Shown one piece after another: positions 1-10,132 of a DNA stretch of 10,132 bases. Both the position numbers and the translations under genes were made by a program. Below the pieces are notes generated by a model, which searched no databases, had not been told where the DNA came from, and saw only the letters and a list, made by a program, of their open reading frames with translations. Origin of the DNA: Fusarium oxysporum f. sp. lycopersici 4287. Taxonomy: Eukaryota > Ascomycota > Sordariomycetes > Hypocreales > Nectriaceae. Positions within the stretch are counted from its first letter, which is position 1, and each line of letters opens with the position of its first letter. The DNA lies in NCBI RefSeq assembly GCF_000149955.1, contig NW_017264862.1:35821-45952 (forward strand), read 5' to 3'.

Positions 1-1559
1 AAAGAATATGCCACTGTCAGTAGCACTTCAAGAGCATCTGCTTGAGCTTTATTGGACTTGGCAACATCCTTGGAATTACATCATCCACAAGGAAGTGTTT
101 TCCCGTGCCTTTCGGAGCAGAACATATGATAGATACTGCACACCATTGCTTCTTTCGGCTATATTTGCTCTTGCTTGTCGGTTTTCGGATTGCAAAGAAC
201 TACGCACTGTTGGCGAAGACCCCAACACCGCTGGATCGGCTTTCTTTGAACAAGCCAAGATTTTATTTCTATACGAGAGTCAAGCGCCCATCATTGCCAC
301 TGTCCAAGCGGCAGCTCTGATGAGTATGAGAGCATTGTCAGATGGTCAGGAAGCATTGGGTTGGTTATACTGCGGTATGTAAAAATCACAAACCCGGCGA
401 TCTGGCTTATTGACCTATTGTAGGTAATGCGGTCCGCATGGCGCTAAATCTTGGGCTGAACATTGATTGTTCCCAATGGGTGACATCAGGCCTTATCAGT
501 GAAGATGAAGCTGAAGTCAGGAAGGTGACATGGTGGGGGTGTTTTGTCCTCGACAAGTACGTTTCCACCTTTGATATAAAGTTCCCATTATAACTTGCTT
601 CAGGCTCTTCTCAATTGCAGTGGGTAGACCTGGATGCACCAGAAAATCTCACATTACGTGCCCGAAACCAAGTTTGAGTCATGAGGTCGAATTCGAGCCT
701 TGGAATCCAAATCTTGGTTCTGCTCCGGTTGTTTCAGCAACAGTAATGCCAAGCCGTGCTGTCTCGACTGGGCATTACGCTGCGGAATGCTTGTCACTTG
801 CTTCTGAAGCCATGGATCAAATGTTTGGCGTTCCATTATATATCCCTGGTTTCGTTCTGTGTCACTTACTTGTGTTAGATATGCACCAAATAGTGGACTA
901 TCAGCCAAAGAAGTGGAAGATGTTGTCGCCAGAACAGACGTTGAGTTACGCGCACTCTATCTGAGCCTACCGAGTCATCTCCGGCTGCCACCGTCACTTC
1001 AGTCACCCATACCTGCCCATATATATCAATTACAGCAAGTTCAGACGTCGACTCTCATAGGCATGCCAGAACTAACCTCGAGGCTTAGCATGCAATATCA
1101 TGTTAACCTTATCTTATTACACCGACCTCTCTTAGAAGTGTCTCCAGGTATTCGCAAGTGCCATTCGACGTTGCCTTCCTGGCAAAGCCCGCATATAAAG
1201 ACTTGCCGGGAATCAGCGTCGGAGGTGGTAAAGCTTTTGCGTTCATATAACCAGCATTATACGTTGGTAAGTTTCTCCCACCTATTCTTCCTGCTTTCAT
1301 GTATATTTGGCTAATCGAGCATTACATGCAGCGATATGCATCTTTGGCCACTGTCCAGGTAGCTTTCACAGCCGCTATCGTCCACCTAGCTGATATCGAA
1401 AATTCATCGTACAAACAACATGCTATACGAGATTTTGAAACTTGTCTCAATGCGTTGGAAGAGATGAGATCCACATGGTCCGCGTGGAGTTCAAAGGCCT
1501 TACGGGAAATCCACAATGTTCAAGAAGAATGGTCTATAGTGGATTGTCTGGGGACGTAG
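1..1559 (+). CDS. Fungal-specific transcription factor, 5'-truncated by window edge
   Basis: This is the C-terminal part of a fungal transcription factor carrying the fungal_trans (PF04082-type) regulatory domain. The frame is open to the left edge, so the start and any Zn2Cys6 DNA-binding domain lie outside the window. Exons I reconstruct: ..374, 424-556, 604-822, 879-1034, 1089-1266, 1332-1559, giving 428 residues in one continuous frame with stop TAG at 1557. Introns are 49, 47, 56, 54 and 65 bp; four are GT-AG and 1035-1088 is GC-AG. Family landmarks in order: LYWTWQHPWNYIIHKEVF near the visible start, GWLYCGNAVRMALNLGL across the first junction, TWWGCFVLDKLFSIAVGRPG across the second, ASEAMDQIYAPNS across the third, and YQLHMQYHVNLILLHRPLL across the GC-AG intron. 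The type resembles regulators often annotated as nit-4/NirA-like, but the target is unknown. The 823 donor (GTTTGG) is weak yet is the only phase-consistent one found. It is probably a nuclear protein, and it is separated from the gus-like cluster by the AT-rich block. Confidence 0.9.
1035..1088 (+). other. In-frame GC-AG intron
   Basis: The donor is GCAAGT at 1035, the branch-site-like CTAAC is at 1072-1076, and the acceptor is CTTAG ending at 1088. The intron is 54 bp, a multiple of three without a stop, so unspliced translation stays open and adds 18 residues. Splicing joins CA to C as a histidine codon and restores YQLHMQYH, the usual family sequence. The GT at 1039 as donor would shift the frame, so GC is the consistent choice. 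Confidence 0.8.
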
Positions 1560-1929
1560 GGTAAAATCTGCCTAATGTGGAATTTCAGTTCATGGGTACT
1601 ATTACTTATAACATTCATAATACAGTAGTAACTTTGTGCATTCTACATCGCGATATACTTGTTAAAGCCAAACCAATATACCCTATCTTTGGCAACCTGC
1701 CAGATCGTAGTGACGGTTGTCTATATCATTGTCGGAATTATTGTTTACTATTATTGCGGTTCATATGTTGCACCGCCTGCCCTCGGGTTGGCTAGCCCCC
1801 TGTGTAACAGCTGCACCTAACCATTACGCCATGAGGCAAAAGATTGGCCAATAACTGCTATTGTAGCAATTACAGTGGTGTATACAGCTGCTTATAGAAG
1901 CCTTACAGCGCTGTTACGGGCACGAATTG
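1560..1929. other. Intergenic flank with possible retroelement debris
   Basis: There is no convincing gene here. The first 200 bases have ordinary composition and are probably the 3' UTR and downstream flank of the transcription factor. A 72-codon open frame at 1577-1795 has no recognisable features. At 1822-1836 the minus strand reads CATGGCGTAATGGTT, which resembles a pol III A-box (TGGCnnARnnGG type), but no matching B-box or cloverleaf was found. At 1913-1935 the sequence is bounded by the inverted hexamers TGTTAC and GTAACA, the terminal style of many fungal LTRs. Both signals are weak. Confidence 0.4.
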
Positions 1930-2106
1930 TAACACCCTGATTAAGAAGATTAATAAGTAATAAGCTAATTAGAGTTAAATTACTTATAGATAGGATTATA
2001 ATACTCTAGGAGCTATTATAATTTAAGGTTACTATAATTTAACCACTCTAATAATCCCTTTAAATTACCTTTAGTATATAAATTATATTTATTTTATTAT
2101 AATCCT

Positions 2107-2379
2107 AGCAGTTATGTTATTTAAAAGTTAAATGCCAGTCTAGCAACGCATAAAGTGAAGCCAAAGGCCTTAAAGCAAGATAACAAAATAAGGTCTTTAT
2201 TTTCAACACAACACAATATAAGGCGTCATACACTATGCCAAAAAACACAATAACCTTAATGTTAAGTCTCAGCAGACCACACAGCTGCTGCCTTGAACCT
2301 TAAGATCTAACTGAACAAGTGGCCTTAATCCATGAGCATAAAGAAGATGTTTTCCCATCCTTGGCAGCAGTTATGTTAT
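2107..2379. repeat. 14-bp direct repeats flanking a 245-bp segment
   Basis: AGCAGTTATGTTAT occurs exactly at 2107-2120 and 2366-2379. The 245 bp between them (2121-2365) are visibly less AT-rich than the DNA on either side. Direct repeats of this length can be target-site duplications of a LINE/SINE-type insertion or remnants of a tandem repeat. No A-tail or pol III promoter is evident inside. Confidence 0.4.
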
Positions 2380-2677
2380 ATATGTCTTATATTTTTCTTC
2401 TAATTAGAAGTAGTTATTATATACTAAGGGATTCTATAAGTAATTATTAAGACCTAGTTATTAATATTTAATTAAAAATACTAGTAATTCTTAAAATTAC
2501 TAATAACTCTAAGAATTACTTAATATATTTAACTACTACTTTGCCTACCCCCTAACTCTGCCTATTTAGTAATAGTTTTAATATTATAATAGCTATTAAT
2601 AATATATATACTTTATTTTACTAATTATAGATTTTAAAGATACTTAGATATATTTCTTAAGGCTAAGTTATAAACTT

Positions 2678-2692
2678 AAAAAAAAAAAAAAA
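2678..2692 (+). repeat. Poly-A tract (15 A)
   Basis: An uninterrupted run of 15 A lies near the right end of the AT-rich block. It could be the 3' tail of a degenerate non-LTR element inserted in plus orientation, or a simple homopolymer in AT-rich DNA. Confidence 0.6.
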
Positions 2693-2760
2693 GTTAAAGG
2701 AATTTATATTAGAAGTAATATACTAGGGTAAATTAACTTATAGCAGGAAACTTCTATCTT

Positions 2761-3019
2761 AAGGTGTCTAGATATCTTCACTGAATATGTTGGATGTCGG
2801 GAGGGTACTGGCTTTAATGGTATTTGATAAGACATGCATAACCCATAGTTAGCAAGCCGCTTGAATAAAACTTATCAGTAAGTTCTCTGTGCTGATAAAA
2901 GCTCTCAGCCACAAGTCTCAACTGCAAATAACACATCTCGCTCACAACCTAGACATTATACCACAAGGCCTGACCAATTGCTAGAGCATAAGGCGAATAC
3001 AACTTATTATCTTCACTCC
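2761..3019. other. 3' flank of the minus-strand regulator
   Basis: This is ordinary-composition DNA after the stop codon of the minus-strand transcription factor. It probably holds its 3' UTR and polyadenylation site, though no canonical AATAAA is visible on the minus strand. A perfect 7-bp inverted repeat TTATCAG/CTGATAA at 2872-2878 and 2892-2898 could form a short hairpin or simply be two GATA/TATC motifs. No gene is seen. Confidence 0.4.
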
Positions 3020-5621
3020 CTAGCTATTGGTGCCATAATACTGTGACATATTCCCAACGGCCATCATATCCTCAAAGCTGACAATACGATCCAGCTCAAG
3101 AAAGTCATTGTTCATCAAAGTTTGAGATATTATGAACAAGTCATCCCTTGAGATTGTAGTTGGGGATTGTGAGTCGACATGCCACTGTTCGTTGCTTAAT
3201 TGATCTGGATAATGCACTCCGGGTGTCAAGTTATTGACGGTTGGTGGCATATTTGTCTTGGTGGGGGCGTGAATGTTTCGGGCGGCTCCGGAAGTGTCGA
3301 GTCTCGAACTGAAAATAGGACCTTCAACTTCAAGGGCCGATACTGAGCCTGGTATGCTTTGGCCTGTAGCTGCTCTCTGGGAATGTTGGTGTTGACTCTG
3401 CAGGCTGTTGAATAGTTGGTCAAAGAAGTTGGAGGTCTTCCTTGTTTGATCTACCTGTTCAAGACCAGCCCACCGATTAGACATATCTGTCAAGTTATCC
3501 ATCAGAATTTGGAATTCCTTTGACAAAGGAGCATTGTAGTATTGAGAGTGAACTGCAAGACTGCGTCAGAGATGGCCAGACAAGTCTCCTAGATTCTTAC
3601 CTAGCAGAGTTCTGGCACTGACGAAAGCGCATATTCCCATTTGTGGTGGCACAGGACGAGCTGATGGGGATCCTCCGAGGTACTTGGTCGTGATATTCGC
3701 TGTCTCGATTGCAGCATTGAGGCAATTCTGAGCGCTGAACTGACTAGGTAGATTCAGGCCGAGAAGCTCAGAGTCCGGGTATGCAATACGCTCGTGGAGG
3801 AGGATGACAGACGTGTTGTGCGTCGCATTGGCTAGTGTCATGCTGGGGTCCATTACGCCAGGCATTATCTTGCGCGATATGCCCGAGTCTTTCCATTGCT
3901 GAGGCAAATACATCTTCCAACTACCATTGTCAGTAACAAACACGACTTAAAGACCAACACTTACTGTACTAAACGGAGATCGAGTTCCTTGAACTTGGTC
4001 AACCAAAGAGAAACCTCCTGCCTGTTGGTGAAGTCCACGGCAGGTTGCAGGAAGGTCTTCGATATCTGGCTGAGTGAATCGATGGACTGAATGTAATAAG
4101 CTAAAGCGCCTATCTTTGATATGTCCCCATGTGTCCTGTCGCTGGCTCGAATGCTATAAGCACTCGCTGGTCGTTCTGCACCACCAGCATTACTTCCAAC
4201 AGAATAACAAGGACTCGTACCGTGACCGCTTTGTGCTGCAGGCTGGCCCCAATTCCCAAAGTAGGGTGTGACAGCTGGCTCATTATGAAACCAACTCCCG
4301 CCGCATATGGGCAGCCTTCGGCGAACATCCTCTGAATCGATGCCTGGATTCCATCTGAGATATGTTAGATAGCTGAGTGAAGAGAGAGCATAGAGATCTC
4401 ACCCTTTGATAATAGATGAGATTCTATCAAGGATGAAAATATTCCAGAAGATCCGTCTTCGCTCCTCCTCTTCCAGCCAGTCTCGTGGTTCTGGTAGCGA
4501 TGAGCTATCTGATAATAACCCTCTCTTGCGTTCATGCATTTCAGGTTCGACGGACAATCCCATGTATTCGACTGTTCTTGTCAGAGATCCAACAATGGGC
4601 CAGGCTTTTTCCAAGTTGCCATTTCCGATCTGAATCTTTAGTGGAAGTGTTATTATAGTCAGGGAATGTGACGCACCTCTGTAAATGCAATCATAATGAG
4701 TGCTTGCAAGTTCTCTGTCCTTAGACCCTCCATTGCACCCATCATCACACTCGTTCGCAGCCTTGACGTCTCGCTACTGATAAAAGTGTCGTCCAGCGGT
4801 TTATCATTGATCTCGACATAGCGCAGAGAGGCTATCATCATTGCTTCAAGCACAATCGTCATGCGTTGCTCAGTGTCTCTCTGAACACGTTCATGAAACC
4901 CTCTCATGATTACCATTGGGATCCATGGCTGGATATTATCAAAGTGTGCCTCAAGTAGTTTGTCCAAATGGTCCTGGACAATGTCGATCCTGCAAACCGA
5001 GGCTTGGCGAGTTCGTTGATGGGTAATATCTCCATTACTGGATTGGTGTTGCTCTTGGGCAATATCTCGCCTTTGTCTCTTGAATAATGCGTGGACCTTT
5101 CTGTATGGGTCATATTCATATTGTCTTTTGCGAGTCGGCTCAATGTTTTTATTCAGCTTTTGTAACTCACCAGCGAGCGTAGAAAGGATTGCTTCCAGAG
5201 GCGCTGAGCTGCTACTACTTGTTCTATCGGCCGAGAGATGGCAATTTGTGCCTTCAGAGTCTCGTGTGCCCTCCTCAAGGGCTGAGCCGAACAATGCTTT
5301 CTCGACCTTTTCTGTCGTTCTCAATGAGCATGCGTCTTGCTGGAGCGCTGGACTTGACTTAGTTCATACCTAATCGCTGATTGAGACTCTCGACAGCGCC
5401 GCCTTTCAAGCCTGGCTTCGTCCGACGGTTTTCGTAAACACAAGGTGCGCCTGCATGATGTGAACAAGAGGAACTTCGATGCTAGTCCTGGCTGTTCACT
5501 CACCCAATCGCTCACAATTGGAACAAGCTGGTCTCTGTCTGGAACACTTGAGTTTCCGTTTCCGGCAGCCACTGCAAGATGGGAGCTCGGCTTCGGGGGA
5601 GTCATCGTGCGACAAATCCAT
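3020..5621 (-). CDS. Zn2Cys6 binuclear-cluster transcription factor, complete, seven exons
   Basis: This is a nuclear DNA-binding regulator of the Gal4 class. Exons on the minus strand are 5621-5504, 5450-5370, 5311-4677, 4629-4403, 4354-3965, 3920-3601 and 3552-3020. They total 2304 bases, 767 residues plus stop, with all six junctions in phase and all introns GT-AG of 44-58 bp. The ATG at 5621 is the first in frame after an upstream stop. The cluster is canonical CX2CX6CX6CX2CX6C, with cysteines 16, 19, 26, 33, 36 and 43, split by intron 1 between CERLG and APC. A linker with [19 protein letters not shown] and a short coiled-coil-like [14 protein letters not shown] follow. A serine run lies near 98-102 and basic patches at about 127-149 (RKRQ, KRQRR). 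The fungal_trans domain starts near 180 ([20 protein letters not shown]) and includes [13 protein letters not shown] at 335-347 and [12 protein letters not shown] near 485. The C-terminus ends in acidic-hydrophobic stretches ([15 protein letters not shown]), a possible activation region. It is divergent from the beta-glucuronidase gene across 629 bp, so a role as its pathway-specific regulator is a reasonable inference. Confidence 0.93.
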
Positions 5622-5854
5622 CGTGTCCGGAAGTGTCGTGAAAGTTGGAACGAGGTCGAATCATTTTTACCGTCGGCGAACTTGCCGCTAACATGACTGG
5701 CTAGCTGGCTTGGCTCAAATCTGAGTGGATGGCGTCGATGTTGTTTGTTCCCCACTCGACTTTGCTACGATTCATTTGCCAGCTGTATTACCCCGCAAAC
5801 CGATTCGGTAGCTCACTGTTGGCGATGATGATTGGTGGTGGCCATAGTGGAATA

Positions 5855-5875
5855 CTGTCACGAGGGTTGTGACAG
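5855..5875. promoter_or_regulatory. Perfect inverted repeat CTGTCAC-N7-GTGACAG
   Basis: Two perfect 7-bp arms (5855-5861 and 5869-5875) are separated by a 7-bp spacer in the divergent promoter, 45 bp before the shared palindrome. The dyad shape and position suit a dimeric DNA-binding protein. No second copy was seen in the transporter promoter, so the factor is unknown. Confidence 0.45.
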
Positions 5876-5920
5876 GGGAGCATTCCCTGCGCTAGAACAC
5901 ATTGGGCACGGGTCTCGCAT

Positions 5921-5935
5921 AATCATCGGCCGATG
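5921..5935. promoter_or_regulatory. Candidate regulator site, copy 1 (AATCATCGGCCGATG)
   Basis: The core CATCGGCCGATG (5924-5935) is a perfect 12-bp palindrome with CGG and CCG half-sites back to back, the kind of triplet bound by Zn2Cys6 proteins. The full 15 bp recurs exactly in the transporter promoter at 8537-8551. The site lies about 300 bp from the regulator ATG and 315 bp from the enzyme ATG, so it could act on both genes. Binding by the adjacent regulator is inference. Confidence 0.65.
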
Positions 5936-6196
5936 CTTCAACCGAGGATACCAGGGTACACTCATGCGACACTATTGCTGCCATGGACTCCCCAATCAGG
6001 GATATTGATGACCTGGTTCAAAGACGAAATTGCCGGTCTGCAGTTCCACAGGATATTTGAAGACAGTTTGTCGGATACCTGTGCGAGTGACGGCTGTTTA
6101 CTCCGAAGGAATTTGTCTGTAATTGGTAGAAAAAGGTCCTGTTTCAAGGTTCTATTGGCAGCATGCTCTCTAAATTCAATATTTGACGTATTCTAG

Positions 6197-8050
<1,854 letters not shown>

Positions 8051-8524
8051 CTATCTCTATTTATACAGAACTATTAAATTATAAATCCTGTTAAACTAAC
8101 ATTACGCTATTATGTATGCAGCAGGTCCCAAACTATGCTTTGCTAGTTCTCCAAGCATGATAACAAGTTAAATAGATATTGACATGATCTTCACAAGACA
8201 GGCTTTTCCATGAGGCCCAACGCCAAAACACCTTGTCTACTGCATCAAAACCATTCAATCAACATTCTGCGGACAGCTGTACGGTGGCGGCCAAGCATAG
8301 AACATCCAGGCCTTTCGTTACAGACCTCCTGACGTTGCTTAAACCTCGTCAATCGTCACATTTTTCCCTGCTCAGCCATAGTCTAGAACATTAATGTCCC
8401 ATGCTTTTCCCGATATTTGCCCGTTAGCCGTCGGCGAGGACTAGCTGATGTCAAAATCCAAGGCGCTCCTTGCGAATGCTGCCCGTAACATGCCAATCAT
8501 GGTAAGGCCATGTTTTGAGTTCGC

Positions 8525-8560
8525 CGGCGCAGGAGGAATCATCGGCCGATGAAAGCGCCG
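8525..8560. promoter_or_regulatory. Candidate regulator site, copy 2, inside a nested inverted repeat
   Basis: AATCATCGGCCGATG at 8537-8551 is identical to the copy at 5921-5935. Here the perfect palindrome extends to 14 bp (TCATCGGCCGATGA, 8539-8552). It is enclosed by inverted arms CGGCGC (8525-8530) and GCGCCG (8555-8560), adding further CGG/CCG triplets. It lies about 380 bp before the transporter ATG. The arrangement suggests a cooperative Zn2Cys6 operator, which is inference. Confidence 0.62.
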
Positions 8561-8644
8561 AACTACGGCAACTATTGGAAAAACCTGTCATGGATGGCCT
8601 GATACAACGCTTGTGGACTTGTAATCCCGCACTACTACTCTACT

Positions 8645-8732
8645 CTGGGGTTAGACCCATAATCCCCGCATTGCGACAGTAGCAGTACACCACTTCGTCG
8701 GTTTCTCGCTACCAATCTGTGGGGATCTGGGG
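8645..8732. promoter_or_regulatory. Cluster of four CreA-type (SYGGRG) sites
   Basis: Matches to the carbon-catabolite repressor consensus are CTGGGG 8645-8650 (+), CCCCGC 8664-8669 (-), GTGGGG 8719-8724 (+) and CTGGGG 8727-8732 (+). They fall in two close pairs, the arrangement usually needed for CreA/Cre1 function. The motif is short and single hits are expected by chance, so only the clustering carries weight. Confidence 0.4.
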
Positions 8733-8793
8733 TACGAGCGGCTTTCAACAGGCGAATTGTCGATGCAAATCATGTGTAAAGCATCACGTTGGT

Positions 8794-8807
8794 CGGAATT
8801 CTCGCCG
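8794..8807. promoter_or_regulatory. CGG-N8-CCG inverted triplets
   Basis: CGG at 8794-8796 and CCG at 8805-8807 are separated by 8 bp, just before the TATA box. The same spacing, also preceded by GT, occurs at 5674-5687 next to the regulator start. It is a plausible but weak Zn2Cys6 site. Confidence 0.3.
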
Positions 8808-8830
8808 ATGGTATCTGGATCATTGGTAGA

Positions 8831-8838
8831 TATAAATA
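8831..8838 (+). promoter_or_regulatory. TATA box of the transporter gene
   Basis: TATAAATA lies 104 bp before the chosen ATG at 8935. Transcription would be expected to start some tens of bases downstream, in the region with the CATCTCCTC pyrimidine patch around 8863. This supports the ATG at 8935 over any start nearer the TATA box. Confidence 0.65.
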
Positions 8839-8934
8839 AGAGTGCCTCTGCAGATCATTAACTTCATCTCCTCAAGACAGTGGATTCCCATTCACCTTTG
8901 CCTCAAAGACAGCGACAAGAGAGAAGAATCAGCA

Positions 8935-10132
8935 ATGGCGAAAAGCCTCAAAAATGTCGACATCGTTCAGGCTGAGCATGAGCATGACGAGAAGAAAGGA
9001 GCCGGTGATGCAGCACCAACCTCTGCATTTGCGGGCTTGACGCGTGCTCAATGCGTCAGGAAGTTCTGGCGACTCTACATCACCGGACTAGGTGTCTCTT
9101 TGGCGGGAATGTATGTACCAGCTCCGAGCCACCAACTGTGACATGGGGAGTACTGATTCACTTGTCAACAGGTATGCTGGATATGCCAACTCGGTTATCG
9201 GAAGTATCATTGCCAACGAAGGCTTCATCGAGTACTTTGCCACCGTCAAAGATCCACAAACCGGCAAACCAGCTCTCAACTCGCAACATATCTCGCTCTG
9301 GGCGGCCTGCTACTTTGTCACCTCCATCCTGATCCAGACTATTGCTCCAGTCACTGCAGATAAATTCGGTCGCAAGTTCAACATGTGGGGAGTGACATTC
9401 TTTCTGACGCTGGTAGGTTTTTATGTTCAATCAAGACAGCAGGGTTCTAACAGATAACTTTCAGTCTATTGTCATCCAGGTCATTGCGCCCAACTGGTGG
9501 ACTCTTCTCATTGCTAGGCTCGTTGCTGGCTGTGCAGGCGGTATGATGGGAACATCAGTCATGGTCTACATGTCAGAGGTTGCTCTTCCTCAGTTTCGTG
9601 GTGCTCTTTTGGGCAGCTTCTCCCTTGCTTTTGCGTTGGGTCAAGTCTTCCTTGCCATTGCTCTGAAGGTCCTCGAGGAAACGAATCCAATGGCGTTCCG
9701 TCATATCTTCTATTCAGAGTTCGTCTTTACTGGTCTTTGGCTTTTCCCCATGCTTTATCTTCCTGAAACACCCTGTAAGTCCCCGGATCGTTTGACCCCA
9801 CGAGACGAATGGCTGACATGTGGAAATCTAGCTTGGTATGCATCAAAAGGGAGACACGATGAAGGCAAGAAGGCCCTGAAGCGACTTGTCGGTAATGTTG
9901 AAGGATATGATATCGATCGTGAGTACTCTGTTATTCAGTATGAGATGGACGAGTCTTCGGCAACCGCCAAATCCGGCAACGAAAACTCAGACTGGAAAGC
10001 TCTTTTCACCAGCAAGATCAACATGAAGAGAGCCGTCATCTCAACTCTTCCTTTCACTTTCCAGAACGTTGTTGGAGTTCCCTTGATGTTCGGTTACACT
10101 ACGTACTTCTTCCAATTGGCTGGAGTCAGTGA
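8935..10132 (+). CDS. MFS sugar porter-family transporter, 3'-truncated by window edge
   Basis: This is a plasma-membrane major facilitator of the sugar porter family, most like fungal hexose/alpha-glucoside H+ symporters. Exons are 8935-9110, 9172-9412, 9465-9774 and 9832-10132, continuing beyond the edge. Introns of 61, 52 and 57 bp are GT-AG with branch-like CTGAT, CTAAC and CTGAC. The 342 complete residues seen cover a hydrophilic N-terminus (1-43, EHEHDEKK), transmembrane segments 1-6 (about 44-240), the central cytosolic loop (about 243-310) and the start of segment 7. Family motifs are ADKFGRK at 121-127 (loop 2-3), AR at 157-158, YMSEVALPQFRG at 174-185 and PETPSW at 239-244. The full protein is probably 520-560 residues. 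The start is the first ATG after a TATA box at 8831. It lies downstream of the beta-glucuronidase and shares a 15-bp promoter palindrome with it, so uptake of glucuronides or glucuronate is the favoured but unproven role. Confidence 0.93.

Larger units (their letters stand above)
1930..2760. repeat. AT-rich, CpG-depleted block, probably RIP-mutated repeat remnant
   Basis: This stretch has no gene-like frame and is dominated by TpA-rich runs. No CG dinucleotide occurs from 2226 to 2797 (572 bases), and only two occur between 1930 and 2225. In the sample 2461-2520 I count 13 TpA against 8 ApT, the direction expected from repeat-induced point mutation. Neighbouring genes have ordinary CpG content. 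RIP in Pezizomycotina targets duplicated DNA, so an eroded transposable element is the most likely origin, but no transposase or reverse transcriptase fragment can be read. It separates the left transcription factor from the gus-like cluster. A naturally AT-rich spacer is the alternative. Confidence 0.65.
8051..8934. promoter_or_regulatory. Enzyme 3' flank and transporter promoter region
   Basis: This 884-bp interval has no recognisable gene. The first 50 bases are AT-rich after the enzyme stop and include ATTAAA at 8073-8078, a possible polyadenylation signal. The right half looks like a promoter. It contains the shared palindrome at 8537-8551, a cluster of CreA-type sites at 8645-8732, CCAAT at 8712-8716, CGG-N8-CCG at 8794-8807 and a TATA box at 8831-8838. 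Confidence 0.65.

Noticed and set aside
1577..1795. Extra terminal exon of the left transcription factor (possible acceptor near 1588)
   Set aside because: The intron needed would be about 33 bp, shorter than any other here. The preceding exon already ends at a stop at the point where the family usually ends, and the downstream frame lacks family sequence.
1780..1850. Minus-strand tRNA-like sequence
   Set aside because: An A-box-like stretch and a 3-bp D-stem can be drawn, but there is no acceptable anticodon stem-loop, T-arm or acceptor stem.
5226..5234. ATCGGCCGA within exon 3 of the regulator as a third operator copy
   Set aside because: Only the central 8-9 bp match, and it lies in coding sequence; it may be chance.
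5321..5755. 144-codon minus-strand open frame overlapping the regulator's start
   Set aside because: It reads the zinc-cluster exon in the wrong frame and has no family features. The ATG at 5621 with splicing gives a canonical zinc cluster instead. It could only matter as an upstream overlapping frame if transcription starts before 5755.
5933..6196. 87-codon plus-strand open frame in the divergent promoter
   Set aside because: It has no recognisable motifs, its ATG lies inside the palindromic regulatory motif, and promoter-like content overlaps it.
8842..8934. Upstream extension of the transporter start (GTG at 8842)
   Set aside because: It begins only 4 bases after the TATA box, so it would not be within the transcript, and it is not an ATG.

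Overview
The window looks like nuclear DNA of a filamentous ascomycete (Pezizomycotina). It shows Zn2Cys6-type transcription factors, short introns of 44-65 bp with fungal donor and branch-site consensus, a fungal sugar-porter MFS gene, and an AT-rich, CpG-free block resembling repeat-induced point mutation (RIP). A Fusarium-like Sordariomycete would fit, but the genus cannot be fixed from the sequence alone.

Layout. Positions 1-1559 (+) hold the 3' two thirds or so of a fungal transcription factor gene with six visible exons, one bounded by a GC-AG intron. Positions 1560-2800 are gene-free: a short flank with possible transposon or LTR debris, then about 830 bp of very AT-rich, CpG-depleted DNA. 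Positions 5621-3020 (-) hold a complete seven-exon Zn2Cys6 transcription factor (767 aa as reconstructed). Positions 5622-6250 are a divergent promoter. Positions 6251-8050 (+) hold an intronless, bacterial-type GH2 beta-glucuronidase of 599 aa. Positions 8051-8934 are the promoter region of a sugar-porter-family MFS transporter gene, which runs from 8935 past the right edge.

How the genes may work together. Regulator, cytosolic beta-glucuronidase and sugar/H+ symporter-like transporter sit side by side, with the regulator divergent from the enzyme. The set is analogous to the bacterial gus system (repressor, enzyme, glucuronide transporter) rebuilt from fungal regulatory and transport parts around what looks like a laterally acquired bacterial enzyme. 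An exact 15-bp copy of AATCATCGGCCGATG, with a palindromic core containing CGG and CCG half-sites back to back, lies midway in the regulator/enzyme promoter and again in the transporter promoter. It is a strong candidate operator for a Zn2Cys6 protein such as the one encoded here. A fungal glucuronide-utilisation cluster is therefore the main hypothesis. Enzyme identity is well supported; transporter substrate and the regulatory link are inference.
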